Positions 35,722 to 44,494 of a stretch of 64,000 bases of DNA are shown here, one piece after another. Below the pieces are notes generated by a model. The model was not told where the DNA came from. It did no database searches and saw only the letters and a list, made by a program, of their open reading frames with translations. Within the stretch, counting starts at the first letter, position 1, and every line of letters starts with the position of its first letter. Origin of the DNA: an uncultured bacterium (lineage in GTDB: Bacteria; Bacteroidota; Bacteroidia; Bacteroidales; Bacteroidaceae); NCBI GenBank assembly GCA_905214795.1, contig CAJMNM010000001.1:62001-126000 (forward strand), read 5' to 3'. The translations under genes and the position numbers were made by a program.

Positions 35722-35753
35722 AATCCTGATTCTTAACCGAATCGGGATTTTTT
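35722..35753 (+). terminator. terminator of tRNA-Phe
   Basis: AATCCTGATTC (35722-35732) pairs with GAATCGGGATT (35739-35749), with one T-G pair and a 6-base loop, followed by T residues to 35753. Confidence 0.85.
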
Positions 35754-35790
35754 GTTATCCAATAGACAAAAGCAAAAAGACAATACGAAA

Positions 35791-36963
35791 ATGGAATACA
35801 AAATGACTGTAAGAAACTGGTTGGCGCTTATCGGACTGACATGTTCAGCTTTTATATTCAACACTTCCGAATTCATTCCCATCGGATTACTTACAGACAT
35901 TGCTCGCGACTTTGCCGTAACCGATACAAAAGCCGGAATGCTCATATCCGTATACGCCTTTGCCGTCATGCTACTTTCTCTGCCTCTGATGATTCTTGTG
36001 TCCAGATTCGAACTGAAGAAACTCATTTCTTTTGTGATTCTGGTCTTTGCCGTTTTTCAGATTTCATCGGCCATGTCAACAAGCTACATCATGCTCATGA
36101 TTTCAAGAATAGGCGTGGCATGTGCACACGCCATATTCTGGTCCATCGTAGCACCACTGGCCGTACGCACGGTACCCACTCCCTTCAAGAACGTGGCACT
36201 GAGTATGATTGCCACCGGAACCTCTATTGCCATGATCTTCGGTCTCCCTATCGGACGAATAATCGGCCTGCACGTAGGCTGGCGCATGACCTTCCTTTAC
36301 ATTGGTATCTTCGCCTTTGCCCTGATCATCTATCTTTTGTCCGTATTACCCACAGTACCCAGCCGCGGCAACTTCTCGCTCAATAAACTCCCCATTCTAT
36401 TCAGACTGCCGGCATTATCACGTCTGTTTGTCCTGGCCTTTGTTATTGCCACCTCATACTACGCCGGTTACAGTTACATAGAACCGTTCCTGAAACAGAT
36501 AGCCGGCATGCAGGACAACTGGATTACAGCCACATTAATGATTTTCGGAGGTATGGGCATACTGGGCAGTCTGTGTTTCAGTAAATTCTATTCTTCCAAT
36601 CCTTTCCGGTTCATGAGTGTCGCCATTCTCGGTCTCTGCGGCTGTCTGCTGTTGCTCCACGCAGCCTCTTTCCATAGCGTTACTATCATTCTGTTATGTG
36701 CCATCTGGGGCATGACCTTTACTGCCTCTAATGTAACCCTTCAGGCCGAAACCATCAACTGTTCCCCACTTGACGCCACAGCCGTGTCCACATCTATCTT
36801 TTCCGGCCTGACCAACCTCGGCATTGCTTGCGGCACTTACATAGGCGGCGCTGTCTACACACATTTTTCCCTCTCCGTCATAGGATATGTCGGAGGTCTG
36901 CTGGCATTGCTGACATTCATCTATTGGATAAAACGCGTCATACCGGTAATGAAGAATAAATAA
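35791..36963 (+). CDS. MFS transporter, DHA1/sugar-efflux (SotB-like) type
   Basis: This 390-residue polytopic protein has about 12 hydrophobic helices and starts at ATG 35791 (MEYKMTVRNWLALIGLTCSA). Earlier in-frame codons start with TTG inside the tRNA terminator and are excluded. The N-terminal FIFNTSEFIPIGLLTDIARD and the A-loop region VSRFELKK are typical of the SotB/YdeA-like arabinose/sugar efflux and related DHA1 exporters, as are SRIGVACAHAIFWSIVAPLA and ATGTSIAMIFGLPIGRIIG. The substrate is not determinable. It appears monocistronic, and no partner is adjacent. Confidence 0.88.
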   Translation: MEYKMTVRNWLALIGLTCSAFIFNTSEFIPIGLLTDIARDFAVTDTKAGMLISVYAFAVMLLSLPLMILVSRFELKKLISFVILVFAVFQISSAMSTSYIMLMISRIGVACAHAIFWSIVAPLAVRTVPTPFKNVALSMIATGTSIAMIFGLPIGRIIGLHVGWRMTFLYIGIFAFALIIYLLSVLPTVPSRGNFSLNKLPILFRLPALSRLFVLAFVIATSYYAGYSYIEPFLKQIAGMQDNWITATLMIFGGMGILGSLCFSKFYSSNPFRFMSVAILGLCGCLLLLHAASFHSVTIILLCAIWGMTFTASNVTLQAETINCSPLDATAVSTSIFSGLTNLGIACGTYIGGAVYTHFSLSVIGYVGGLLALLTFIYWIKRVIPVMKNK

Positions 36964-37010
36964 CCTTTATTCTACATGCACATTATCGAACACTAAAAAA
37001 AGTCAGTCTA

Positions 37011-37343
37011 CTATCTTTCAGAAACCGTAAATTCTGATTTATCGACTTTCAGTTTCCGAACCATATATTCGGTATAAAGTTTCGTACCGGAATCATTTGA
37101 ATAAGAAAGATCTTTAAATAAATTGCTCTTGCCCACGAAAAGCGAGTTATCCCCTTCGAATACAAACGGAACGTTATTCTGTCGGGCCAGCTCGACTGCC
37201 GGTTTGTAATCCTCTATATTTTCCCTATACAGGGACGGCGAAACCGCAAATATTAATCTCACATTGTGCGCCTTATATTTATCAATCAGTTTTTGTCGCT
37301 TTATATTTTTTCGGGATGCATCTTCACGAACAAAAGTAGTGAA
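37011..37343 (-). pseudogene. C-terminal remnant of an SGNH/DltD-like hydrolase
   Basis: Only the 3' part remains. The frame is open from 37343, just after a TAA, with a single non-ATG candidate start (GTG at 37262). The preceding in-frame residues read TTFVREDASRKNIKRQKLID, showing that coding sequence once extended upstream. LIFAVSPSLYRENIEDYKPA and PFVFEGDNSLFVGKSNLFKD match the end of SGNH-type proteins. The usual terminal D-x-x-H block is DLSYSN here, lacking the His. The 5' part is absent from the neighbouring sequence. It is probably a decayed gene between the MFS transporter and the envelope operon. Confidence 0.55.
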
Positions 37344-37572
37344 TTATTTTCAGTCTGATTGCAAAGAAGATAATTGATTGATATCTGTTTGTCACTATCG
37401 GATTAAAATGCCCCGGCAACAACCTCTCCTTTTTTGTTTTCACTTGGCAGCTAATAAAATAAAAGATGTTGCCTAAAAATGATTTGCGCCCAAAAGTTGA
37501 TTAGAACCATTGAGCGCAAATCGATATAAAACAGGAACTTTCTTCCTCTCTTATATAAATAGAATCCTACTA

Positions 37573-39063
37573 TTATTCCAACAAAATAACCTTAGCAGTC
37601 TGATTATCCATACCATACATTGTCTTACCCACCGGCGCACCAATAAAAGTAGCATCGGCTATTACGAATTTATGTCCTTTCAATGAAATATAATCTCCCG
37701 CTACGGTATTTGATTGAGAAAATTCCACTGCAGAAGCTAAATGTCCCGGATAATAAATCAGGATACAACGAAGCCCTAATAAATCACGTACCAAACGAGT
37801 AAACAAAATGCTACGATCCTCACAGTCACAATAAGGATAATAAAGGGATTCCTCCGCAAAGAAAGCCCGGTCATCTCCCCATACCTTGTCATCATACTCA
37901 TATTCGAACCCTGTCTGCACAAAATTCAACAGTTTATTTACAGCCGTCAACTGGTCGCATCCGTTTATTGCTGCTTTCAAATCCGGATATATCTGACGCT
38001 TCACATCCTCACTCATTGGCGTATTGGCATACATAGCCCAACGACTCACTACATTATCTCCTACCATTGAAGTTGGATAAGAGGAATAGAAATCCATTAG
38101 ATTTTTATTCGATGATAATGTAATTTTCACATCAGGGTAACGTTCAGACTGACGGGTTTTTAATGAGGTGGCAGACAAAGCCACCTTGGGAGTAGAAGAC
38201 AGCCATAAAGAAAGGCTCTGCTCTCCAGGAAACGCACCGTTACTTATATAAAGGCTGGACGGACATTCCCCAAAAGGATAGTAAGTCTCACCATCCACAA
38301 CAAAACGGGGCAAATCATAGATGTGATGACGCGATGCGAAAAGCATGTATAGTTTATCCGCGCCATCAGATGCCAAACGCATCTTATAGCCAGATTGACA
38401 AAACAGATAAGCCATCAGCAAAGTAGCACGATTAGACTCCTTGCCATACACCTCTTCAGACAAGGCATGCAACATCTCCAGATAAGCCCAGTCACACAAA
38501 CTATAATCTTGGCGCAGTTTCAGGCAATCATAGACTAAATTATCCGTATCCACAACGCTTGAAAACGCCAACCACCATTCGGCTACGTCTTGTTCTCCTG
38601 CTCCATTCAACGCTCCGGCGGTTGAGGTATTAAAACGTACGCTCATACTCGTACCCAACCATGAAAAATCCACTTTCGGCACAGGATTCCGGTTTTCCTT
38701 AATGGGTTCCACAGGTTTGGGTTGCGGAGTAGGCTTAGGAACAGGAATTACCACATCATAAGGCAGTGGTTCTGGAGCAGGAAAAGGTTTATCCCTGTCC
38801 TCCTCGGGATAAATCACAGGGGGCACAGCATCTTCTTTGGGAATAACAAGCGGTTTCTTTTCCGTAAACTCTTCCCACGGATTCTTCAAGAACTCGGCAT
38901 AGTCTTTGTTAATTTCCTTACGGAAGTTCTCAAAGTCTTTGTTAATGGCTCGGCGGAAAGATTCAAAATCCTTCTCAAAGTCATCTCCAAAATCATCATT
39001 CTGAGCCTGAACCTGTCCGAAGAAGCACAATGTCATGCCCAATACGATAAGTGCCCTCTTCAT
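37573..39063 (-). CDS. exported transglutaminase-like protein
   Basis: This 496-residue last gene of the envelope operon has a signal peptide (MKRALIVLGMTLCFFGQVQA), then an acidic/proline-rich linker (PEPLPYDVVIPVPKPTPQPK) and a globular region. The C-terminal part has a papain/transglutaminase-like triad arrangement: Cys in YCDCEDRSILF (C414 most likely), His in YYPGHLASAV (H441) and Asp in FVIADATF (D470). The order Cys-His-Asp and the spacing fit the transglutaminase-like superfamily, whose bacterial members act as peptidases or crosslinkers. It might process or join the surface proteins encoded by the same operon; that is inference. Starts 12 bases after the preceding gene. Confidence 0.72.
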   Translation of the reverse strand: MKRALIVLGMTLCFFGQVQAQNDDFGDDFEKDFESFRRAINKDFENFRKEINKDYAEFLKNPWEEFTEKKPLVIPKEDAVPPVIYPEEDRDKPFPAPEPLPYDVVIPVPKPTPQPKPVEPIKENRNPVPKVDFSWLGTSMSVRFNTSTAGALNGAGEQDVAEWWLAFSSVVDTDNLVYDCLKLRQDYSLCDWAYLEMLHALSEEVYGKESNRATLLMAYLFCQSGYKMRLASDGADKLYMLFASRHHIYDLPRFVVDGETYYPFGECPSSLYISNGAFPGEQSLSLWLSSTPKVALSATSLKTRQSERYPDVKITLSSNKNLMDFYSSYPTSMVGDNVVSRWAMYANTPMSEDVKRQIYPDLKAAINGCDQLTAVNKLLNFVQTGFEYEYDDKVWGDDRAFFAEESLYYPYCDCEDRSILFTRLVRDLLGLRCILIYYPGHLASAVEFSQSNTVAGDYISLKGHKFVIADATFIGAPVGKTMYGMDNQTAKVILLE

Positions 39064-39075
39064 AATTTTGTTATT

Positions 39076-39780
39076 TTATTGAAATTCTTCGCTTAATACC
39101 TCATCTACAACGTCACCCAGCTCTTTGTCCAGCTCGTCGCCTTCCGCTTCAAGCTCCTTAGCCAATTGGCGCTTCATCTGATCTTTCATTACTTTTTTAT
39201 CATAAGCGATGGTTACCTGTACCTGATAATTGTTATTCGGCAATACACGGTAAATATGCACCACAGGAGTCATCATAGACAAAGTAGCTTCTGTTATCGA
39301 CTTTCCACGCTCATGGAATTTATCCACTGTTGTTGCATCAATGGCCGAATTTTGGGCATTATCTTGCTTACGCTTTATAGCCGCAGCTATTTTAGTCTGC
39401 AACATACTGGCAATCTCAGCCTGGCACTGTGCACGTGCAGATGAGTAACCGACTGATTCCGAACCGGATGTTACGGTAGCTTCATGAAGTATGTAACGTG
39501 CCACAGGTTCTCCTGCGTCGTTTGCCATCAGTTCCTGTCTCATAAGTTGTGCACGGGTAAATTGATTGGCCATGGATAAACTGCCGGCCGGCACTTCCCA
39601 ACCATCCTTAGCTCTTTGTTTTGCTTGTTTTTTCGCATCTTTAGATGGTTTCATATTCAGCATATCCATGTTCACCTTATTCAATTCACGTTGCTGCTTA
39701 GCCAATTCTATCGCACTTTGTGCGTAACCTGCCGATGCCGTCATAAACGCCACGGCCAACAATACCATAATCTTTTTCAT
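39076..39780 (-). CDS. LPP20-like exported protein, short paralog
   Basis: This 234-residue protein has a signal peptide (MKKIMVLLAVAFMTASAGYA), a basic helical segment (KDAKKQAKQRAKDGWEVPAG) and a core resembling the LPP20/FlgO-like fold: ARYILHEATVTSGSESVGYS, an Ala-rich helix (SARAQCQAEIASMLQTKIAA), ITEATLSMMTPVVHIYRVLP and NYQVQVTIAYDKK. The acidic C-terminus (EAEGDELDKELGDVVDEV) may be an exposed helix. There is no lipobox, so it is probably periplasmic. It appears to be a shorter relative of the next upstream gene and is flanked by gaps of 28 and 12 bases. Confidence 0.6.
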   Translation of the reverse strand: MKKIMVLLAVAFMTASAGYAQSAIELAKQQRELNKVNMDMLNMKPSKDAKKQAKQRAKDGWEVPAGSLSMANQFTRAQLMRQELMANDAGEPVARYILHEATVTSGSESVGYSSARAQCQAEIASMLQTKIAAAIKRKQDNAQNSAIDATTVDKFHERGKSITEATLSMMTPVVHIYRVLPNNNYQVQVTIAYDKKVMKDQMKRQLAKELEAEGDELDKELGDVVDEVLSEEFQ

Positions 39781-39808
39781 AATACTCTTTTTTTAAAAAT
39801 GAATAGTG

Positions 39809-41665
39809 TTATTCGTTATAAAAATCACCTGCACTGAATATTTTCGACATCGAAACCTCATTGGGTTGCCACGTACGCACTTTAATTTGCGGTGCATCAT
39901 GATCGGTCATATCTACCAAAAGAAACAGATAACCCTTGTCCGCGTATCGGGAAGAAGTGTATTCCTGACCAATCTGTATTCCGTAAATTTCCGCATCCTC
40001 ATACTTTTCCAACCACTGCACATCATTGTTCGTAAAACGCAAATTTATGAATTCATTCAATTTGAACGAACGGGCCAAATTAGCCAAATAAGTATCCTTG
40101 TCATAACGGTTATATTTGATAATATCCTGCCCTTCAAGAGAAATGGCACGTTCTGATGATACTTTCGCAAGGTTACGTTTTACAATATTACCTACAATGA
40201 TGACAGCATCATCGGCAAAAATGTCACGAATATAATCCAGACGTTTCAGGCAATAAGCCGTCTTATAGTTTTCCAGAAACTCCATAATCAATTCGCGGGT
40301 TTCATCTTTCCATCCTGGCGCATAACGATTCAGGATATCCGCCTCTGCAACTTTTCCTAATCCGAACGCTACATTGGAGATTTTCTTGTCCGAATTGAAT
40401 GTAAATACAACATCTTCGACAAACGTCTTTTTTCGCTTACCACTCATAAACGAAAATGACATCTGTAATCCACGTGCAACTACCTGTCCTTTACTGCTAC
40501 GATAATACACCATATTGGGTTGGCCAACCACACGTCCAGTACCATAAGAAATCAGTTTGTTATACACATCCAGCCCTTCAAGCGTAAAACATGAACTCGC
40601 CTTGACGTAGTTGCGTGACTTAACAGCTGCCAAAACCTTTTCCATCGTTTCACAATACGCGGCATCGTCATCCACTGTCTGAGTAGGCGAAGGACCTGCC
40701 GTAGTATTTTCTACAGAACCCACACTTCCTGTAGCCGGACGTGCCGTGCCAACAGAAGCAACCGAAGTTCCTTGCGCAGACCGACCTTTCACACTCACTG
40801 ATGCTTCGGGAAAAGGAGTCTTTTCCACGACATCCAACACGGCCTGCAACTCATCATCTCCACGCGCCAGATTTTTATATTCATATTCAATGTCTAGATG
40901 ATAAAACTCAGTTTCATAACCTGGTATCATCTCCAACATACCACACCCGTCCTTCGCCGAGCCATCACACTCTTCACGTCCGTCGGAATAAAGAAAATCC
41001 AACCCCGACACAGGACGATCTTTGTATTTGAAGATTAAATCTACACAATCTCCTTCACGTTTATCAAAAGTCACACTGATATCTTCCAATATACTACGTA
41101 TCTTCACCGGAAGCAACGTTACCAGACTATGACCGGCCTCATCCTTCGCTTCTGTAGGATGTTGCAGAGAACGTGTCAAAGAATAAGCCCAATAATAGTA
41201 CTGCAAGGCCATATCCACTTTGGCCTTCTCCAACGCCCCATCGGCAATGGCTACCATATCACGTATCTTCTCTTTACGTTTCTCGTAGATTTTGTCTAAC
41301 TCCGAACGTAGCATATAACGTCGCACTACAATCTCCGGTTCTTTTCCCTCCGTCCACTTTTCCACATTGGTCAAGGCAGAAGAAGAATAAGTGCTCACAC
41401 ATTTTCTCACATAGGTCTTATGATCAATGTTCCCGTTGGTTTGGGTTTCATCGGTCTCCATCTGGAAGTCGCTCGATACATGTGTGGCAATCATCTGTAC
41501 CAAGTCATTCAGTGCGGCCTTATCGGCCTCAGCCTCTGTTTTACCGGTACCTGAACCGTAATAATATTCACCGGACGAACGGATATAATCCCAGTTTTGA
41601 GCTTCGGACACAGAACAAAGTACCCACAGGAACAACCACAAACTAATTATTCGTCGTTTCATCAT
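39809..41665 (-). CDS. LPP20-like / NTF2-like exported protein
   Basis: This 618-residue protein has a signal peptide (IISLWLFLWVLCSVSEAQ), an N-terminal LPP20-like domain (SGEYYYGSGTGKTEAEADKA; then a helical VATHVS-type stretch and a YMLRSELDKIYEKRK helix), a beta-rich middle, a low-complexity Ser/Thr/Gly/Pro linker (VGTARPATGSVGSVENTTAG) and a C-terminal part of two alpha+beta domains. The second (WKDETRELIMEFLENYKTAY, YIRDIFADDAVIIVGN) looks like an NTF2/SnoaL-like fold. Function is unknown. It sits 8 bases from the upstream FISUMP gene, implying translational coupling. Confidence 0.65.
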   Translation of the reverse strand: MMKRRIISLWLFLWVLCSVSEAQNWDYIRSSGEYYYGSGTGKTEAEADKAALNDLVQMIATHVSSDFQMETDETQTNGNIDHKTYVRKCVSTYSSSALTNVEKWTEGKEPEIVVRRYMLRSELDKIYEKRKEKIRDMVAIADGALEKAKVDMALQYYYWAYSLTRSLQHPTEAKDEAGHSLVTLLPVKIRSILEDISVTFDKREGDCVDLIFKYKDRPVSGLDFLYSDGREECDGSAKDGCGMLEMIPGYETEFYHLDIEYEYKNLARGDDELQAVLDVVEKTPFPEASVSVKGRSAQGTSVASVGTARPATGSVGSVENTTAGPSPTQTVDDDAAYCETMEKVLAAVKSRNYVKASSCFTLEGLDVYNKLISYGTGRVVGQPNMVYYRSSKGQVVARGLQMSFSFMSGKRKKTFVEDVVFTFNSDKKISNVAFGLGKVAEADILNRYAPGWKDETRELIMEFLENYKTAYCLKRLDYIRDIFADDAVIIVGNIVKRNLAKVSSERAISLEGQDIIKYNRYDKDTYLANLARSFKLNEFINLRFTNNDVQWLEKYEDAEIYGIQIGQEYTSSRYADKGYLFLLVDMTDHDAPQIKVRTWQPNEVSMSKIFSAGDFYNE

Positions 41666-41673
41666 ATCCTGAT

Positions 41674-43032
41674 TTATTTTACAAGGACCGGACGGATAAG
41701 CATCCGATAATATTTACTCTTCGACGAATTGACAGAGTGACTGTTTCCTGTACCTAAGTTTAAGTAATAAGCACTATAGTCACTACCAAGATACTCTGTA
41801 GCAGACCAATAATAACCACTTGAAGATGATGATCCAGATGGAACATTCGAACCTTGCACATAACTATACATGGGCAGATAAATAGAGTTTCCATTCTCGG
41901 CCGTTACCGTATAACCATAAACTTTCTTTTCAGAATCATAAGCATACACCCAAGTACATTTATCTATTAACTCCTGCCATTGTTCCTGTGTAGGAATCTG
42001 CCAACGCTCGTTCCAAGAACAGGTGGCAATATCATACATCGGATTTCCTGCTATTTGATGTACATCACTATTATAAGAGCTGCTGGTAGACTTGTTCGTA
42101 CCATAAGCATCTCCCCAAGAAGTATAGATACCATCGTCATATTGATTTAACGCTCCTACATTCATGGAAGACCAACGCACACTCAGTCCCATATCCACCG
42201 CATTCTCCGGATAATAAAGAGTGGACTCCCACCCTTTGTTCTCCACTTGAGACGGCATTATCATGTAACCACTCTCACCGGCCGTAAACATAGCGGGATC
42301 GAAAGATTTGGTATACTTATAATAAAGATCGTCGAGCGTAATCACATTAGAGGCCCCCAACGAGCAATAGATATAAGGTGTATAACCATCCGCCTCAAAC
42401 AGTGTACTTATCTCATTTTCAGACGTCGTAAACACATTGTCTTTCAAATTGAACGAAGTGTTGTAAACTACTCCTGAAATAGAAACTGTCTTATCCGTTT
42501 CTCCTTTGATATGCATACGTGCGGTCTTGGGTGACAGCACTGCGCTTACATAGAGTTCTCCGCCGTCGACAATGTAAGTTCCATTATCATCCACATAAGC
42601 ACAGCTCATGGGAGTCATGATCACATTATAATTATCTGTGGCCGTAGCATTGACAAAATAGAAAGCTTCACACTTCAAAGCATTGCCAGTGTCCAGGTTA
42701 CCGTAATAGCTGATATTCCACACTGAAGAAGAAGCATTATAGACCGCCTTACCACACACTACAGTCTTCTCATCTGCCTGATAAAAACGCAGATAAATAA
42801 TGTCTCCATCATTCCATTCTGTTGAAGTCTCACGTTTCTGAGTATAAGAATGTAATCCACCTGTCAGATGCATAACAGCCGTATGTTCCGTCTCTTCTGC
42901 CACTCCCGGCTGTTCCATAAGCCCTTCAATATCGTTACTACACGATACTCCGGTCATCAAGGCTGCTCCTATGATCAAAAGCCCAAAGAATCGGCTCATT
43001 TTGTCTTTCAATGTCTTCATTTTATTTTCCAT
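41674..43032 (-). CDS. fimbrillin/FISUMP lipoprotein, copy B
   Basis: This 452-residue lipoprotein has signal GLLIIGAALMTGVSC with lipobox Cys. The first half resembles fimbrillin-family beta domains (TAVMHLTGGLHSYTQKRETS, WNDGDIIYLRFYQADEKT). The second half is a Fibrobacter-succinogenes-major-paralogous (FISUMP) type domain of lectin-like fold, seen in DMGLSVRWSSMNVGALNQYD, CSWNERWQIPTQEQWQELID, YYWSATEYLGSDYSAYYLNL and YRMLIRPVLVK. It is a close paralog of the adjacent upstream gene, with differences concentrated in the last 60 residues, the presumed ligand face. It likely sits on the cell surface as an adhesin or pilus component. Confidence 0.8.
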   Translation of the reverse strand: MENKMKTLKDKMSRFFGLLIIGAALMTGVSCSNDIEGLMEQPGVAEETEHTAVMHLTGGLHSYTQKRETSTEWNDGDIIYLRFYQADEKTVVCGKAVYNASSSVWNISYYGNLDTGNALKCEAFYFVNATATDNYNVIMTPMSCAYVDDNGTYIVDGGELYVSAVLSPKTARMHIKGETDKTVSISGVVYNTSFNLKDNVFTTSENEISTLFEADGYTPYIYCSLGASNVITLDDLYYKYTKSFDPAMFTAGESGYMIMPSQVENKGWESTLYYPENAVDMGLSVRWSSMNVGALNQYDDGIYTSWGDAYGTNKSTSSSYNSDVHQIAGNPMYDIATCSWNERWQIPTQEQWQELIDKCTWVYAYDSEKKVYGYTVTAENGNSIYLPMYSYVQGSNVPSGSSSSSGYYWSATEYLGSDYSAYYLNLGTGNSHSVNSSKSKYYRMLIRPVLVK

Positions 43033-43105
43033 TTTTTTCGTTCTTGATCCTTTGATTTTACGCCTTACGGCTTATTATTCCTGATTTGCTTCATCCTGTT
43101 TAAGC

Positions 43106-44467
43106 TTATTTTATAAGAACCGGACGGATAAGCATCCGAACAGATTTATTATTATTACTACTGAATTCCAGACTGCTTGTACTTAAATAAAAACTATAGG
43201 CTTTGTACTCATTATAGCCTTCAGTGGCCGTCCAATAGTAAGCATAAGTAGATGATACGCCCGATGGAACTTCTGTACCATTCAAGTTTGCATACATAGG
43301 CAGATAAATTGAGTTTCCATTCTTGGCCGTTACCGTATAACCATAAACTTTCTTTCCTGAATCATAAGCATACACCCAAGTACATTTATCCATCAACTCC
43401 TGCCATTGTTCCTGTGTCGGAATCCGCCAACGCTCGTTCCAAGAACAGGTGGCAATATCATACATCGGATTTCCTGCTATTTCATGTACATCACTATTAT
43501 AAGAACTGCTGGTAGACGTATTCGTACCATAAGCATCTCCCCAGGAAGTGAATATACCATCGTCATATTGGTCAGAAGCTCCCATATTCATGGAAGACCA
43601 ACGCACACTCAACCCCAAATCCACTGCATTATCGGGATAATAATAGTTAGCTTCCCAACCCTTATTCTCCACTTGAGACGGCATTATCATGTAACCACTC
43701 TCTCCGGCCGCGAACTTGTCCGGATCGAAAGACTTGGTATACTTACAATAAAGGTCGTCAAGCGTAATCGTGTTTGATAGGCCCAAAGAGCAATATATAT
43801 AAGGTGTATAGCCATCAGCCTCAAACTGCGTACTTATCTCATCTGTAGCTGTCGTAAACACATTATCCTTCAAATTGAACGAAGTGTTGTAAACCAATCC
43901 AGAAATTGAAATTGTCTTATCCGTTTCTCCTTTGATATGCATACGTGCGGTCTTGGGTGTCAGGACTGCGTTTACATAGAGTTCTCCGCCGTCGACAATG
44001 TAGGTTCCATTGTCATCCACATAAGCACAGCTCATGGGAGTCATGGTTACATTATAATTATCTGTGGCCGTAGCATCGACAAAATAGAAAACTTCACACT
44101 TCAATGTGCTACCCGTGTCCAAATTACCGTAATAGCTGATATTCCACACAGATGAAGTAGCGTTATATACCGCCTTACCGCACACTACAGTTTTCTCATC
44201 TGCCCGATAGAAACGCAGGTAAATAATGTCCCCCTCGTTCCAAACTGTTGAAGTCGCACGCTTTTGGGTATAAGACTGCAATCCGCCCGTCAGATGCATA
44301 ACAGCCGTATGTTCCACTTCCTCAGTCACTCCCGGCTGCTCCATAAGTCCTTCAATATCGTTACTACACGATACTCCGGTCATCAAAGCTGCTCCTATGA
44401 TCAAAAGCCCAAAGATTCGGCTCATCCTTTTTTTCATTGTTTTCATTTTATCTTCTGTTTTTTTCAT
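43106..44467 (-). CDS. fimbrillin/FISUMP lipoprotein, copy A
   Basis: This 453-residue lipoprotein (GLLIIGAALMTGVSC) has the same two-domain build as the next gene. Alignable blocks are nearly identical over the fimbrillin-like half (AVMHLTGGLQSYTQKRATST, WNISYYGNLDTG) and most of the FISUMP half (DLGLSVRWSSMNMGASDQYD, ERWRIPTQEQWQELMD). The C-terminal segment YYWTATEGYNEYKAYSFYLS diverges from copy B. The pair must be a recent tandem duplication followed by divergence of the exposed tail. Gaps of 27 and 73 bases to neighbours keep it in the operon. Confidence 0.8.
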   Translation of the reverse strand: MKKTEDKMKTMKKRMSRIFGLLIIGAALMTGVSCSNDIEGLMEQPGVTEEVEHTAVMHLTGGLQSYTQKRATSTVWNEGDIIYLRFYRADEKTVVCGKAVYNATSSVWNISYYGNLDTGSTLKCEVFYFVDATATDNYNVTMTPMSCAYVDDNGTYIVDGGELYVNAVLTPKTARMHIKGETDKTISISGLVYNTSFNLKDNVFTTATDEISTQFEADGYTPYIYCSLGLSNTITLDDLYCKYTKSFDPDKFAAGESGYMIMPSQVENKGWEANYYYPDNAVDLGLSVRWSSMNMGASDQYDDGIFTSWGDAYGTNTSTSSSYNSDVHEIAGNPMYDIATCSWNERWRIPTQEQWQELMDKCTWVYAYDSGKKVYGYTVTAKNGNSIYLPMYANLNGTEVPSGVSSTYAYYWTATEGYNEYKAYSFYLSTSSLEFSSNNNKSVRMLIRPVLIK

Positions 44468-44494
44468 TCTTAATTCTTATTTTACGCCTTTGAC

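Noticed and set aside
40741..41646. Plus-strand ORFs of 96 and 157 residues within the LPP20-like gene.
   Set aside because: They are low-complexity shadows of the minus-strand coding sequence.
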